Shown: positions 36,811 to 46,760, counted from the first letter of the stretch. The stretch is DNA of 62,733 nt from an uncultured Ruthenibacterium sp. (GCA_910587145.1 CAJUMH010000016.1:1-62733), one strand, 5' to 3'. The notes: generated by a model from the letters alone, not told the origin. Translations and numbers: made by a program.

Positions 36811-36928
36811 AGCACGTGCAAAATGCAGCCAAAGCACCAATGCAAGGGGGTATGCCTTTACAGGGCGCGCCCGTGCAGGGGAATGAAAAACAGGCGGCAC
36901 AAGACTGTAAAAAACCGGGGAGAGCGTT

Positions 36929-37795
36929 ATGAACCTTTTGATCGTGACCGGATTATCCGGGGCGGGAAAATCGCTTGCGATGCATGCGCTGGAGGACATC
37001 GGCTTTTTTTGCATCGACAATATTCCGGCAGGCATTTTTGCAAAGCTGATGGAGTTTGCGCAGCAAAGTGAAAACCCGCTGGAGCGCATGGCGGTGGTTT
37101 TGGATATCCGCGGCGGCCGCTCCGCCGAAGACATCCTGGGAGCGCTTACGCAGCTGCAAAAGCTGCAAGTGGCGTATAAGATCCTGTTTTTGGATGCGTG
37201 TGACGACGTGCTGGAGCGGCGCTATCGGGAGACACGCCGCCGCCATCCCATCTGCCTTGCGTCAAATGTCTCTACGGGCGAGGCGATCCTGCGCGAGCGC
37301 GCTATTTTAGCGCCGCTGTACGGTGCTGCGGATTATCAGATCGATACCTCGCTGCTTTCCACTGCGCAGCTGAAGGATCGGGTTGTATCGCTGTTTGTGG
37401 ATAAAACGTCGGATGCGATGGGGCTTACCATTCTTTCTTTCGGTTTCAAATACGGACAGCCCAAAGAGGCGGATATCGTCTTTGACGTTCGCTGCCTGCC
37501 AAACCCGTTTTATGTTCCGGAATTGAAGCATAAGACGGGCCTTGACAGGGAGGTTTCGGATTATGTGCTGCAATTTGAGGAAGCGCGCGGCCTGCTTTTC
37601 CGCATGGAAGAGCTGCTGCGATATTCGCTGCCGCTGTATGTGAAAGAGGGAAAAAGCCAGTTGACGGTTGCGGTGGGCTGCACCGGCGGCAAACACCGAT
37701 CGATCACCTTTGCCGAGAAGCTGGCGGAGTATGCCGCAGGCCTGGGATATCACCCCGTGGTGGAGCATCGGGACGTTCAGCGCACCTATATTTGA
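36929..37795 (+). CDS. rapZ: RNase adapter protein RapZ / nucleotide-binding protein YvcJ
   Basis: 288 residues. Walker A GLSGAGKS (8-15), then a C-terminal domain with LTILSFGFKYGQPKEADIVF, DVRCLPNPFYVPELKHKTGL and VAVGCTGGKHRSITFAEKLA. In Gram-positives this P-loop protein (YvcJ) binds and hydrolyses nucleotides. Its RNA-adapter role is established in enterobacteria only. It sits 118 bases after murB. The yvcK gene usually found between it and whiA is absent. Confidence 0.95.
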   Translation: MNLLIVTGLSGAGKSLAMHALEDIGFFCIDNIPAGIFAKLMEFAQQSENPLERMAVVLDIRGGRSAEDILGALTQLQKLQVAYKILFLDACDDVLERRYRETRRRHPICLASNVSTGEAILRERAILAPLYGAADYQIDTSLLSTAQLKDRVVSLFVDKTSDAMGLTILSFGFKYGQPKEADIVFDVRCLPNPFYVPELKHKTGLDREVSDYVLQFEEARGLLFRMEELLRYSLPLYVKEGKSQLTVAVGCTGGKHRSITFAEKLAEYAAGLGYHPVVEHRDVQRTYI

Positions 37796-37887
37796 AAAAG
37801 GCGGGCCTTGCCGCAGGCCGAAAGCGCCGTGCGGCGCAATCCCTTCCCAATGGATCAACAACAAGCGCAAAAAGAAAGGAAACCGCC

Positions 37888-38802
37888 GTGAGCTTTTCTC
37901 AGAATGTAAAAAAAGAGATCCTTGCGCGCGAGCTGGACGGCGACTGCTGCGCGGCTGCCGCCTATGGTTTTGCGTGCTTTGGAAAGCTGTTCGGCGCGCA
38001 GGGCGCCGTGTTTTATACCGAGCTGCCCGCCGTGGCGCGATATGCCCAAAAGGTGTTTGCGCGCGCGGGTGTAATCGGGAAGATCCGGCCCAAAAGCGAT
38101 ACAGAGAAAGGCGTGTGGGAGTTTTCGGTGCGCGAGCCGGAGGAAGTGCGCCGTATGCTGACGCTGTTCGGCCATACGGGCGACGAACCGAACCTGCGCC
38201 TCAACGACCGGAATCTTTCCTCCGAACGCGGTGTCAGCGCTTTTGCCGCCGCTGCGTTTCTCTGCAGCGGTACCATCACCAACCCGCAAAGGGAATACAA
38301 TTTAGAATTTATCTCGCCGCGATACCATCTCATCCACGATCTGGAGGCGCTTTTAATGGGCCGCGGTTTCGCGCCGAAGCATATCCGCCGCAAGGGCCTG
38401 AACGTGCTGTATTTTAAGGCGAGCGAACAAATTGAAGATATGCTCACCTTTATGGGCGCCTCCGGCGCGGCGCTTGAAATTATGAACCTGAAGGTGTACA
38501 GGGATCTGCGCAACAAGGCAAACCGCATCACCAACTGCGAAACGGCAAATATCGATAAAACGGTTTCGGCCAGCGGCCAGACGCTGGCCGCGATCCGATA
38601 CCTCAAACAGCATAATGCCTTCGAAACCTTGCCGGAGCCGCTGCGGGACACCGCGCAGCGGCGTGAGGCATATCCCGATCTTTCTTTAAAAGAGCTGGCG
38701 GAACGCTTTCACCCGCCGATCAGCAAATCCGGTCTTTCCCATCGCATGAAAAAGCTGGAACAAACCGCACAACAGCTGCGGGAAAGGGCAAAGCATGAGT
38801 GA
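37888..38802 (+). CDS. whiA: DNA-binding protein WhiA
   Basis: 304 residues, GTG at 37888 after AAAGAAAGGA. N-terminal LAGLIDADG-like region (about 5-200) with YGFACFGKLFGAQGAVFY, AAAFLCSGTITNPQREYNLE and FKASEQIEDMLTFMGASGAA, then a C-terminal helix-turn-helix with YPDLSLKELAERFHPPISKS and GLSHRMKKLEQ. WhiA proteins influence cell division and, in actinomycetes, sporulation. It overlaps dnaE by 8 bases. Confidence 0.96.
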   Translation: MSFSQNVKKEILARELDGDCCAAAAYGFACFGKLFGAQGAVFYTELPAVARYAQKVFARAGVIGKIRPKSDTEKGVWEFSVREPEEVRRMLTLFGHTGDEPNLRLNDRNLSSERGVSAFAAAAFLCSGTITNPQREYNLEFISPRYHLIHDLEALLMGRGFAPKHIRRKGLNVLYFKASEQIEDMLTFMGASGAALEIMNLKVYRDLRNKANRITNCETANIDKTVSASGQTLAAIRYLKQHNAFETLPEPLRDTAQRREAYPDLSLKELAERFHPPISKSGLSHRMKKLEQTAQQLRERAKHE

Positions 38803-41800
38803 ACAGGTAAAAAACTTTACACATTTGCATTTGCATACGGAATACAGCCTTTTGGACGGCGCCTGCCGGATTGAGGGGCTGATGAAGCGCGTAAAAGCAC
38901 TGGGGCAGACGGCCGTTGCCATTACGGATCACGGCGTGATGTACGGCTGTGTGGATTTTTATAAGGCGGCCAAAAAAGAGGGGATCAAGCCCATCATCGG
39001 CTGCGAGGTCTACGTTGCCACCAGAACGCGCTTTGACAAAGTGAGCCGCATCGACGGATCGAACCATCTTGTGCTTTTGTGTAAAAACGAGACAGGCTAC
39101 CGGAACCTTATCCGCATGGTATCGCTTGGCTTTACCGAGGGCTTTTACAACAAGCCTCGAATCGATCACGCGCTGCTTGAGCAATATCATGAGGGGCTCA
39201 TCTGCCTTTCGGCGTGCCTTGCGGGCGAAATTCCGCAGGCGCTGCTTGCGGGCGACTACGAAAAAGCAAAAAACCTTGCGCTCTATTATGAGGAGCTGTT
39301 TGGCAAGGGGAATTTTTACATCGAAATTCAGGATCACGGCATTGACGAACAGCGCACGGTGCTGCCGCTGCTCATCCGGCTTTCACATGAAACAGGCGTT
39401 CCGCTTGTGGCAACAAACGACGCGCATTATTTAACAAAAGAGGATGCGCAGACGCAGCATATCCTGATCTGTATCCAGACGAATAAAACGGTGCACGACG
39501 AAAATGTGCTGGAATTCGGCACCGAGGAATTTTATGTAAAAAGCACCGAAGAGATGTGCGAGCTGTTCCGCGCGTGGCCCGAGGCATGCGAAAACACAAA
39601 CCGCATCGCCGGGCAATGCAATTTCGATTTTGAATTTGGTGTAACAAAGCTGCCGTATTTTGAAGCGCCGGACGGCATGGACAACCGCGACTATTTTAAC
39701 CGGCTGTGCCGCGACGGCCTTGCGCGGCGCTACGGCACAGAGCCATCAGCAGAGCTCACCGAACGGCTTGATTACGAAATCTCCGTCATCGACCGGATGG
39801 GGTATATCAACTATTACCTAATCGTATACGACTTTATCAATTACGCAAAAAGCAGAGGGATCCCCGTAGGGCCCGGGCGCGGCTCCGGCGCGGGCAGCCT
39901 TGCCGCGTACTGCATGGGCATTACCAATATCGATCCCATCCAGTATAACCTGCTGTTTGAACGCTTTCTGAATCCGGAGCGTGTTTCCATGCCGGATTTT
40001 GATATCGATTTTTGCTATGAGCGGCGGCAGGAGGTAATCGACTACGTAATCGGCAAATACGGCGCCGACCACGTGGCGCAGATCGTCACCTTCGGCACGC
40101 TTGCCGCGCGCGGCGTCATCCGCGATGTGGGGCGCGTAATGGACATTCCCTACGGCACGGTGGACACCATTGCAAAGCTTGTGCCCATGGAGCCCAAAAT
40201 GACGCTGACGAAGGCGCTGTCTGTTTCCAAAGAGCTGCGGGAGCGGTGCGATACCGACCCGCAGATAAAAGAGCTGATCGAGACATCGCTGAAGCTGGAG
40301 GGAATGCCGCGCCATGCCTCTACGCATGCGGCGGGTGTCGTTATCACGCGGGAGGCGGTGGATGCATATGTTCCGCTGTCTACCAACGACGGAAACCCCG
40401 TTACACAGTTCACCATGACCACCATCGAGGAGCTGGGCCTGCTCAAAATGGATTTTTTGGGCCTGCGCACGCTTACGGTGATCAACGACGCGGAAAAAAT
40501 GATCCGCAGCCGGGAACCGGATTTTTCGATGGACCGCATCCCCTACGACGATCAGAGTGTTTATGCAATGCTGAACGCGGGCGATACCTGCGGCGTATTT
40601 CAGATGGAATCCAGCGGCATGACGCAGGTGGTTGTGGGGCTGCAGTCCAAAAGCATCGAGGATATCATCGCGGTGATCGCGCTGTACCGCCCCGGGCCGA
40701 TGGAATCCATTCCCACCTATATTGCAAACCGGCATACGCCGGGCAATGTCCGGTATAAAACACCGCAGCTTGAGCATATCCTCGATGTTACCAACGGATG
40801 CATCGTCTATCAGGAGCAGGTGATGCAGATCTGCCGCGAGCTTGCGGGCTTTTCTTACGGGCAGGCGGATCTGGTGCGCCGCGCCATGAGCAAAAAAAAG
40901 CACGACGTAATGGAAAAAGAGCGTCAGCATTTTATTTACGGCAATACCGAGCCGGGGCAGGAGTGCCCCGGATGTGTGAAAAACGGCATTCCCGAGCAGG
41001 TGGCAAACGCCATTTTTGACGAAATGTCCAGCTTTGCTTCTTATGCGTTCAATAAGGCGCACGCCGCCTGCTATGCCGTGGTGGCTTATCAGACAGCCTA
41101 TCTGAAAAAGCACTATAAGCGCGAGTTTATGGCCGCGCTGCTCACCAGTGTTTTGGAGAATACCGACAAGGTGATTGAATATACCGCCGAATGCCAGCGG
41201 ATGGGGATCCGCGTTTTGCCGCCGGATATCAACGCCAGCGAGGCGGGCTTTACGGTGGAGGGCGAGAACATTCGCTTTGGGCTTTTGGCGCTGAAAAACG
41301 TTGGCCGCAATCTCATTGCGGCCGTTGTGCGAGAGCGTCAGAACGGCCCCTACCGCAGCCTGTATCATTTCTGCAAGCGGATGCATGGCGGAGAGATCAA
41401 TCGCCGCGCGGTGGAAAGCATGATCAAAAGCGGCGCGTTCGATCGGCTGGAGGCAAAGCGCCGCTCAATGATCGACGGCATTGAGGGCATTTTGAAAAGC
41501 GTGGAAAACGAGGCGCGGCGGAATTTGGACGGACAAATCGATTTCTTCGGTGCGCTGGGCGGCACGGCGGAAAACGGGCAGGATGTTTACCGGCTGCCGG
41601 ACACAGGCGCGGAGTATCCATACGACATCATGCTCCAAATGGAAAAAGAGGTGAGCGGGCTGTATCTTTCGGGCCATCCGCTCGATCATTACCGGGATCT
41701 GATCGAACAGATCTCCAATTGCCGTGTCAACGCGCTTACAGGAGAAGACGCGCACTCCTACGACGGAAAAAACGTTGCGCTGGTGTGTACCGTGGTGCGC

Positions 41801-42277
41801 GTAAAAACCATCAACACCAAGGCGGGCGGCCTGATGGCATTTATCAGCGTAGAAGATCTGAGCGGCTCGATGGAGGTGCTTGCGTTTCCCAAGGTGCTGC
41901 TGGAAAGCGCCGAGGCGGTGCACGACAATGCCGTTGTTGTGGTGCAGGGCCGCGTTTCTTACAAAGAGGATGAGTCCTGCAAGATCATTGCCGATTCGAT
42001 CACGGATATCGAGCGCTATCAGCCGGAAAAGCTGCGCGCGGCGCAGAATAAAAAAGGTGAAGGGCTTTGGCTGCGCGTGCCGTCCATGAACAGCGAGGCA
42101 TTTGAGGATACCAAAAATCTGCTGAGGATCTTTGAGGGCAGCTTCCCGGTTTATATGTACTTCGAGGACACCCGGCAGAAAATGCGCGCACCCAAAAGTC
42201 TCTGGTGCCTGCAAAACGATCTTTTGTTCTCTGAGCTGGAGCGCATTCTCGGCAAGGGAAGCGTCGTGATCAAATAA
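38795..42277 (+). CDS. dnaE: DNA polymerase III alpha subunit, DnaE type
   Basis: 1160 residues. N-terminal PHP domain (HLHLHTEYSLLDGACRIEG), palm domain with catalytic D401 and D403 in MPDFDIDFCYERR, the block GPGRGSGAGSLAAYCMG, finger region with QEQVMQICRELAGFSYGQAD, then helix-hairpin-helix and an OB-fold region (KNVALVCTVVRVKTIN). There is no inserted exonuclease, so it is DnaE and not PolC. It acts at the replication fork in the cytoplasm. The start overlaps whiA by 8 bases. It is the last gene of the hprK-to-dnaE series. Confidence 0.97.
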   Translation: MSEQVKNFTHLHLHTEYSLLDGACRIEGLMKRVKALGQTAVAITDHGVMYGCVDFYKAAKKEGIKPIIGCEVYVATRTRFDKVSRIDGSNHLVLLCKNETGYRNLIRMVSLGFTEGFYNKPRIDHALLEQYHEGLICLSACLAGEIPQALLAGDYEKAKNLALYYEELFGKGNFYIEIQDHGIDEQRTVLPLLIRLSHETGVPLVATNDAHYLTKEDAQTQHILICIQTNKTVHDENVLEFGTEEFYVKSTEEMCELFRAWPEACENTNRIAGQCNFDFEFGVTKLPYFEAPDGMDNRDYFNRLCRDGLARRYGTEPSAELTERLDYEISVIDRMGYINYYLIVYDFINYAKSRGIPVGPGRGSGAGSLAAYCMGITNIDPIQYNLLFERFLNPERVSMPDFDIDFCYERRQEVIDYVIGKYGADHVAQIVTFGTLAARGVIRDVGRVMDIPYGTVDTIAKLVPMEPKMTLTKALSVSKELRERCDTDPQIKELIETSLKLEGMPRHASTHAAGVVITREAVDAYVPLSTNDGNPVTQFTMTTIEELGLLKMDFLGLRTLTVINDAEKMIRSREPDFSMDRIPYDDQSVYAMLNAGDTCGVFQMESSGMTQVVVGLQSKSIEDIIAVIALYRPGPMESIPTYIANRHTPGNVRYKTPQLEHILDVTNGCIVYQEQVMQICRELAGFSYGQADLVRRAMSKKKHDVMEKERQHFIYGNTEPGQECPGCVKNGIPEQVANAIFDEMSSFASYAFNKAHAACYAVVAYQTAYLKKHYKREFMAALLTSVLENTDKVIEYTAECQRMGIRVLPPDINASEAGFTVEGENIRFGLLALKNVGRNLIAAVVRERQNGPYRSLYHFCKRMHGGEINRRAVESMIKSGAFDRLEAKRRSMIDGIEGILKSVENEARRNLDGQIDFFGALGGTAENGQDVYRLPDTGAEYPYDIMLQMEKEVSGLYLSGHPLDHYRDLIEQISNCRVNALTGEDAHSYDGKNVALVCTVVRVKTINTKAGGLMAFISVEDLSGSMEVLAFPKVLLESAEAVHDNAVVVVQGRVSYKEDESCKIIADSITDIERYQPEKLRAAQNKKGEGLWLRVPSMNSEAFEDTKNLLRIFEGSFPVYMYFEDTRQKMRAPKSLWCLQNDLLFSELERILGKGSVVIK

Positions 42278-42311
42278 AACGCATTTTCTGTCTGTTTTTT
42301 AACAAAGTGTC

Positions 42312-42340
42312 TTGAATTTGCGGGCGCATTTGTTTATAAT
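42312..42340 (+). promoter_or_regulatory. Sigma-A-type promoter of pfkA
   Basis: TTGAAT (42312-42317), 17 bases, TATAAT (42335-42340), about 50 bases before the ATG at 42392. Confidence 0.8.
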
Positions 42341-42391
42341 GAATTTTAGAGTAAAACGCTCGGCGTTTGAAATTTTGAAGGGGGTTTTTTC

Positions 42392-43366
42392 ATGGCGACC
42401 GAGATCAAAACGATCGGCGTATTAACGAGCGGCGGCGATGCTCCGGGCATGAACGCGGCGATTCGCGCCGTTGTGCGCACGGCGATCATGCGGGGATATC
42501 AGGTAAAAGGCATTCGTCACGGCTATAACGGCCTGTTGACGGAGGATATCATAGATATGAGCCTGCGCAGCGTTTCTGAGATTATTCACCGCGGCGGTAC
42601 GATCTTATATACGGCGCGCTGCCTCGAATTCAAAACGCTGGAAGGGCAGCAGCGCGCGGCTAAGGCCTGCCGGGATCACGGCATCGACGCGCTGGTGGTG
42701 ATCGGCGGCGACGGCTCGTTCCGTGGATGCAACGCCATGGCTGCGCAGGGCATTCCGTGCATCGGCATTCCGGGCACGATCGATAACGACATCGCGTGCA
42801 GCGATTACACCATTGGCTACGATACGGCAATGAACACCGCCGTTGAAATGATCGATAAGCTGCGCGATACCACCCAAAGCCACGATCGCTGCAGCGTAGT
42901 GGAGGTAATGGGCCGCAATGCCGGCTATATTGCGCTGAATACGGGCATCGCCGTGGGCGCTCTTGCAACGCTGATCCCCGAGGTGCCTTACGATCTGGAA
43001 CGCGATATCATCGCCAAAATGAAGGCGACACAGAAAACCGGCAAGCAGCACTTCATCATTATTATTGCCGAGGGTGTGGGGCGTGCGCACGACTTGGCCG
43101 ATCAGATCCAGTCCAGCACGGGGATCGATTCCCGCGCTACGGTGCTGGGCCATGTGCAGCGCGGCGGTTCGCCCACCCTACGCGACCGTGTTACGGCAAG
43201 CCGTATGGGCTACCACGCGGTGGAGCTGCTGCGCAAGGGCATTTTCAACCGTGTTGTGGCCACCAAGGCGGAATCCATTGTCGATTACGATATTTCTGTG
43301 GCGCTGTCCATGTACAAAACCATCGATACCACGATGCTCGAGATCGGATCGACAATCTCGATTTGA
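42392..43366 (+). CDS. pfkA: ATP-dependent 6-phosphofructokinase
   Basis: 324 residues, GAAGGGGG before the ATG. ATP site GVLTSGGDAPGMNAAIRAVV (about 9-28), catalytic loop IPGTIDNDIACSDYTIGYDT with the catalytic Asp, effector and substrate residues in VVEVMGRNAGYIAL and VLGHVQRGGSPTLRDRV. It phosphorylates fructose 6-phosphate, the committed step of glycolysis. GGDxx in the ATP site is that of ATP-dependent enzymes. Own promoter and terminator make it a single-gene unit; pyk is not adjacent. Confidence 0.97.
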   Translation: MATEIKTIGVLTSGGDAPGMNAAIRAVVRTAIMRGYQVKGIRHGYNGLLTEDIIDMSLRSVSEIIHRGGTILYTARCLEFKTLEGQQRAAKACRDHGIDALVVIGGDGSFRGCNAMAAQGIPCIGIPGTIDNDIACSDYTIGYDTAMNTAVEMIDKLRDTTQSHDRCSVVEVMGRNAGYIALNTGIAVGALATLIPEVPYDLERDIIAKMKATQKTGKQHFIIIIAEGVGRAHDLADQIQSSTGIDSRATVLGHVQRGGSPTLRDRVTASRMGYHAVELLRKGIFNRVVATKAESIVDYDISVALSMYKTIDTTMLEIGSTISI

Positions 43367-43394
43367 ACGGATCCTCTTGCCGGCAAATATATTA

Positions 43395-43427
43395 CAAGGA
43401 CGCTGCTGCTGCGGCGTCCTTGTGTTT
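43395..43427 (+). terminator. Terminator of pfkA
   Basis: Stem CAAGGACGC (43395-43403) with GCGTCCTTG (43414-43422), 10-base loop, then TGTTTT. Confidence 0.8.
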
Positions 43428-43641
43428 TCCGGCATAACAAATGCCGGACGGCGCAGCGGGTGAGGCAAAAGCAGCAAAAGACGCTGTTTTTGCTTTTGTC
43501 AAAAACAGCCGCAAAGGCACCTTTTTTCTTCTCCTTGAATATAGTAGAAGAGGACCGAATCCGCTGAAAAGCGATGTGGGTTCGACGCCCTTCTACGATG
43601 GATAAAGCAGAATATTCATAAAAAAGGGGAGAGATGAGAGC

Positions 43642-44286
43642 ATGCGGCACATTCGCAGGCCTGCCGCCACGCCCAAAAAACGTGTCGTTCTGATTCGGCT
43701 GTTTCTGGTATTCGCCGCGCTGTTTGCGGCGTTTGCAGTGCTGGATAATCGGCTGCGCCCGGTGGTCACCACCATGGCGCAGTATCAATGCCGCGTAGTA
43801 TCTGTGCTGGCCATCAATGAGGCGGTGATGGAGGAACTCGGCAGCATTCCGGAATCGGAGCGCTCGCTTGTAACGGTTGAAAAAGCGCCGGACGGAACGG
43901 TATCTGCCATCGAGATTGATTCCGTGGAAATGAACCGGCTGAAAACAAGGCTGACAAACGCCGTTGCAAACCGACTGCTCAGTATTCCCAAGCAGGATGT
44001 CAGCATTCCGCTGGGCACCTTGCTGGGCTGGCAGATCATGGCGGGCCGCGGGCCGGATATCCCGCTGCAGGTGGTGCCCACCTCGTTTGTGCAAAGCGCC
44101 ATTGTCGATTCTCTGGAAACCGCCGGCATCAATCAAACGCAGCACCGCGTCCTGATCCGTTTTACCGTGGAGATGAGCGCGATCCTGCCGGGCTATTCCA
44201 CCGATGTAACCGTCGAAAACGAGGTGTGCGTTGCGCAGACGCTGATCGTGGGAAAGGTACCGCAGGTTTATGCATCCGGCCATTGA
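43642..44286 (+). CDS. yunB: Sporulation protein YunB
   Basis: 214 residues with one N-terminal membrane segment (about 15-38, VLIRLFLVFAALFAAFAVLD). The rest is the YunB domain: IEIDSVEMNRLKTRLTNAVA, IPLGTLLGWQIMAGRGPDIP, a central QVVPTSFVQSAIVDSLETAG, INQTQHRVLIRFTVEMSAIL and the end YSTDVTVENEVCVAQTLIVG. YunB is a sporulation protein of the mother-cell programme in Bacillus. GGGGAGAG precedes the ATG at 43642. The 214-base gap from pfkA includes a GCTGTTTTT/AAAAACAGC hairpin. It is monocistronic. Confidence 0.92.
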   Translation: MRHIRRPAATPKKRVVLIRLFLVFAALFAAFAVLDNRLRPVVTTMAQYQCRVVSVLAINEAVMEELGSIPESERSLVTVEKAPDGTVSAIEIDSVEMNRLKTRLTNAVANRLLSIPKQDVSIPLGTLLGWQIMAGRGPDIPLQVVPTSFVQSAIVDSLETAGINQTQHRVLIRFTVEMSAILPGYSTDVTVENEVCVAQTLIVGKVPQVYASGH

Positions 44287-44346
44287 GCGCGGTAAACATT
44301 TTTGTCGGTTTTTTATGTTTTCCGGTATGCGAAAACACCTTTTTAT

Positions 44347-44354
44347 GCTATACT
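44347..44354 (+). promoter_or_regulatory. Probable extended -10 promoter of ligA-gatCAB
   Basis: TATACT (44349-44354) preceded by a TGC (extended -10). No good -35 is seen at 17 bases. The leader to the TTG at 44450 is about 90 bases. Confidence 0.45.
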
Positions 44355-44449
44355 GATATTGCCGTCGAAAATTAAGGATCGGCCTTGCCGAAGGCCAAAA
44401 GATTCGTTCAGCGCCTGAATGATACGCAAATTGCAACAGGAGTGATAAC

Positions 44450-46474
44450 TTGGACAGCAAACAGGCACAGGAGCGCCATGCGGCGCTGACAAAGCAGATC
44501 GAATATCACAATCATTTGTACTATGATCTCGACCGGCCCGAGCTGGACGATTTTGCCTATGACGCCCTGACGCGGGAGCTGAAGGCAATAGAAGCGGCTT
44601 TTCCAAACCTTGTTTCTGTCGATTCTCCCACACAGCGCATCGGCGGCGCGGCCGCCGGCCGCTTTGAAAAGGTGACACACACGGTTCGGATGGAAAGCCT
44701 GCAGGACGTTTTTTCTCTGGAAGAAGTGCGGGAGTTTGATGCCCGCGTGCGCGATGCCGGCATTGTGCCGCAATATGTGGTGGAAGCAAAGATCGACGGA
44801 TTATCCGTTAGCCTCGAATACCGGGACGGGGTGTTTGTACGCGGTTCCACGCGCGGAGACGGTGCCGTCGGCGAGGATGTCACGCAAAATCTGGCGGCCA
44901 TTCGGGATATTCCAAAGCATCTGCCCGCGGGGGCGCCGCCGTTTTTGGAGGTGCGCGGCGAGGTATATATGCCGCACGAGGCATTTATCAAGCTGACGGA
45001 GGAGCAGGAGCTGAATGACAAACAGCCCTTTAAAAACCCCCGCAACGCGGCTGCCGGTTCGCTGCGCCAGAAGGACAGCGGCATTACGGCGGGGCGCGGG
45101 CTTTCGATTTTTATTTTCAATCTGCAGCGCATTGAGGGAGCAACGCTGGAAGGGCACCGGCAAAGCCTCGAATATTTGGCCGCGCTCGGCTTTCCGGTAT
45201 CGCCGCGTCACACATGCTTTGACGATATCGAGAACGTGATCGCGGAGATCGAAGCCATCGGCGCTTTGCGTGGAACTCTGGCCTACGATATCGACGGAGC
45301 TGTTGTAAAGGTGGATAGCTTTATGCAGCGGGAGGCGATGGGAAGCACCAGCAAGTATCCGCGCTGGGCAGTCGCCTTTAAGTATCCGCCCGAGGAAAAG
45401 GAATCGCATTTGCTTGCGGTGGAGGTCTCTGTCGGCCGTACCGGCGTATTGACGCCCACAGCTGTTTTTGAACCGATTTTGCTTGCGGGAACAACGGTGT
45501 CCCGCGCCATTTTGCACAACGAGGATTTTATCCGTCAGCTTGGCGTGGGCGTTGGCGATACCATCCGTGTGCGAAAAGCGGGGGACATCATTCCCGAGGT
45601 GGTGGCGGTTGTAAAGCACGCGCCGGGGGCTTCTGTTTTCGAAATGCCGAAAACCTGCCCCTCCTGCGGCGCGCCCGTGCAGCGCCTTGCCGGGGAAGCC
45701 GCGCTGCGCTGTAGCAATCCGGAATGTCCGGCGCAGGCGCTGCGCAATCTCATTCATTTTGCGTCGCGCGCCGCAATGGATATTGACGGCCTCGGCCCCG
45801 CTGTGGCAAAGCAGCTTGCCGAACGCGGCTTTGTGCGCACGGCGGCGGATCTTTACGATCTTACGCAGGAGCAGCTGCTCACCTTGGAAAAATTCAAGGA
45901 GAGATCTGCCGCGAACCTGCTGGCCGCGATTGCCGCGTCCAAGGAAAACGGGCTCGATCGTCTGCTATTTGCACTGGGCATTCGAAATATCGGCAGTAAG
46001 GCCGCCGCACTCCTGGCAGAGCGCTTCGGCACGATGGAGGCCGTCGCAGCCGCCTCTCCGGAGGCGCTGAACGAAATTGACGGCTTCGGCGGCGTGATGG
46101 CAGAAAGTGTGCTGGATTTTTTTGCAAAGGAAGGCACGCAGGACCTATTGCGCCGGCTGCGCGAGGCGGGGGTAAATATGAGGTACAACGGGCCGGAAAA
46201 GACAGACACGCTGGCCGGAAAAACCATCGTGGTAACCGGTACACTGCCTACGCTTTCCCGCACGCAGGCAGAAGCGCTTATCACAAAGAATGGGGGCAGG
46301 GCGGCCTCCTCTGTCTCTAAAAGGACAAGTTATGTGCTTGCCGGCGAAGCGGCCGGCTCTAAGCTGACAAAGGCTCAGGCGCTGGGGGTACCCGTAATCG
46401 ATGAGAACACCTTTTTTGCCTTGCTGGGCCGGGAGATATTACCGGAAAATGGGGAAGCAACGGATGAAAATTGA
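44450..46474 (+). CDS. ligA: NAD-dependent DNA ligase LigA
   Basis: 674 residues, TTG start at 44450 with AGGAGTG upstream. Adenylation domain with the AMP-accepting Lys114 in VEAKIDGLSVSLEY, the block TRGDGAVGEDVTQNL, an OB-fold, a Cys4 zinc finger (CPSCG ... CSNPEC), helix-hairpin-helix repeats (about 450-570), and a C-terminal BRCT domain from about 595 (LAGKTIVVTGTLPTLSRTQA). It seals nicks in replication and repair using NAD. It overlaps gatC by 11 bases and so heads the ligA-gatCAB operon. Confidence 0.97.
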   Translation: MDSKQAQERHAALTKQIEYHNHLYYDLDRPELDDFAYDALTRELKAIEAAFPNLVSVDSPTQRIGGAAAGRFEKVTHTVRMESLQDVFSLEEVREFDARVRDAGIVPQYVVEAKIDGLSVSLEYRDGVFVRGSTRGDGAVGEDVTQNLAAIRDIPKHLPAGAPPFLEVRGEVYMPHEAFIKLTEEQELNDKQPFKNPRNAAAGSLRQKDSGITAGRGLSIFIFNLQRIEGATLEGHRQSLEYLAALGFPVSPRHTCFDDIENVIAEIEAIGALRGTLAYDIDGAVVKVDSFMQREAMGSTSKYPRWAVAFKYPPEEKESHLLAVEVSVGRTGVLTPTAVFEPILLAGTTVSRAILHNEDFIRQLGVGVGDTIRVRKAGDIIPEVVAVVKHAPGASVFEMPKTCPSCGAPVQRLAGEAALRCSNPECPAQALRNLIHFASRAAMDIDGLGPAVAKQLAERGFVRTAADLYDLTQEQLLTLEKFKERSAANLLAAIAASKENGLDRLLFALGIRNIGSKAAALLAERFGTMEAVAAASPEALNEIDGFGGVMAESVLDFFAKEGTQDLLRRLREAGVNMRYNGPEKTDTLAGKTIVVTGTLPTLSRTQAEALITKNGGRAASSVSKRTSYVLAGEAAGSKLTKAQALGVPVIDENTFFALLGREILPENGEATDEN

Positions 46475-46760
46475 TGTAAGACGCATCGCAGAACAGGCGA
46501 TGCTGGAGTTGCCGGAAGAACAGGCAGAAGCGCTGGAACGGGAATTTGCTGCATTTATAGAGATGGCACAGTGCCTGCCGGAGCCCGAAGAGGCGGATAA
46601 GTGCTTCGCGCCGGAGGAAATGATGTTGCTGCGGGAAGATGCGATCGTGCTGTCCTATCCGCGCGAGGCGATGCTGCAAAATGCGCCCCAAACGTCTGCG
46701 GGCTGCATTGCAGCGTCAAAAGCATTTAAAACGGATGAAACGGGTGTGGCAGCGAGATGA
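46464..46760 (+). CDS. gatC: Asp-tRNA(Asn)/Glu-tRNA(Gln) amidotransferase subunit GatC
   Basis: 98 residues from MKIDVRRIAEQAMLELPEEQ, GGGGAAG six bases before the ATG at 46464. Small helical protein with the GatC pattern (LELPEEQAEALEREFAAFIEMA and a Pro-rich PREAMLQNAPQTS tail). It stabilises GatA and the GatCAB complex. It overlaps ligA by 11 bases and gatA by 4, so all are translationally coupled. The sequence is divergent, as is usual for GatC; position makes the call secure. Confidence 0.9.
   Translation: MKIDVRRIAEQAMLELPEEQAEALEREFAAFIEMAQCLPEPEEADKCFAPEEMMLLREDAIVLSYPREAMLQNAPQTSAGCIAASKAFKTDETGVAAR

Noticed and set aside
39818..41386. Minus-strand frame of 522 codons within dnaE
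   Set aside because: Antisense shadow of a highly conserved polymerase core.
43544..43596. tRNA-like segment before yunB: GTAGAAG pairs with CTTCTAC and GGGTTCGACGCCC resembles a T arm
   Set aside because: Only 53 bases long, no room for D and anticodon arms; at best a chance hairpin or tRNA fragment.
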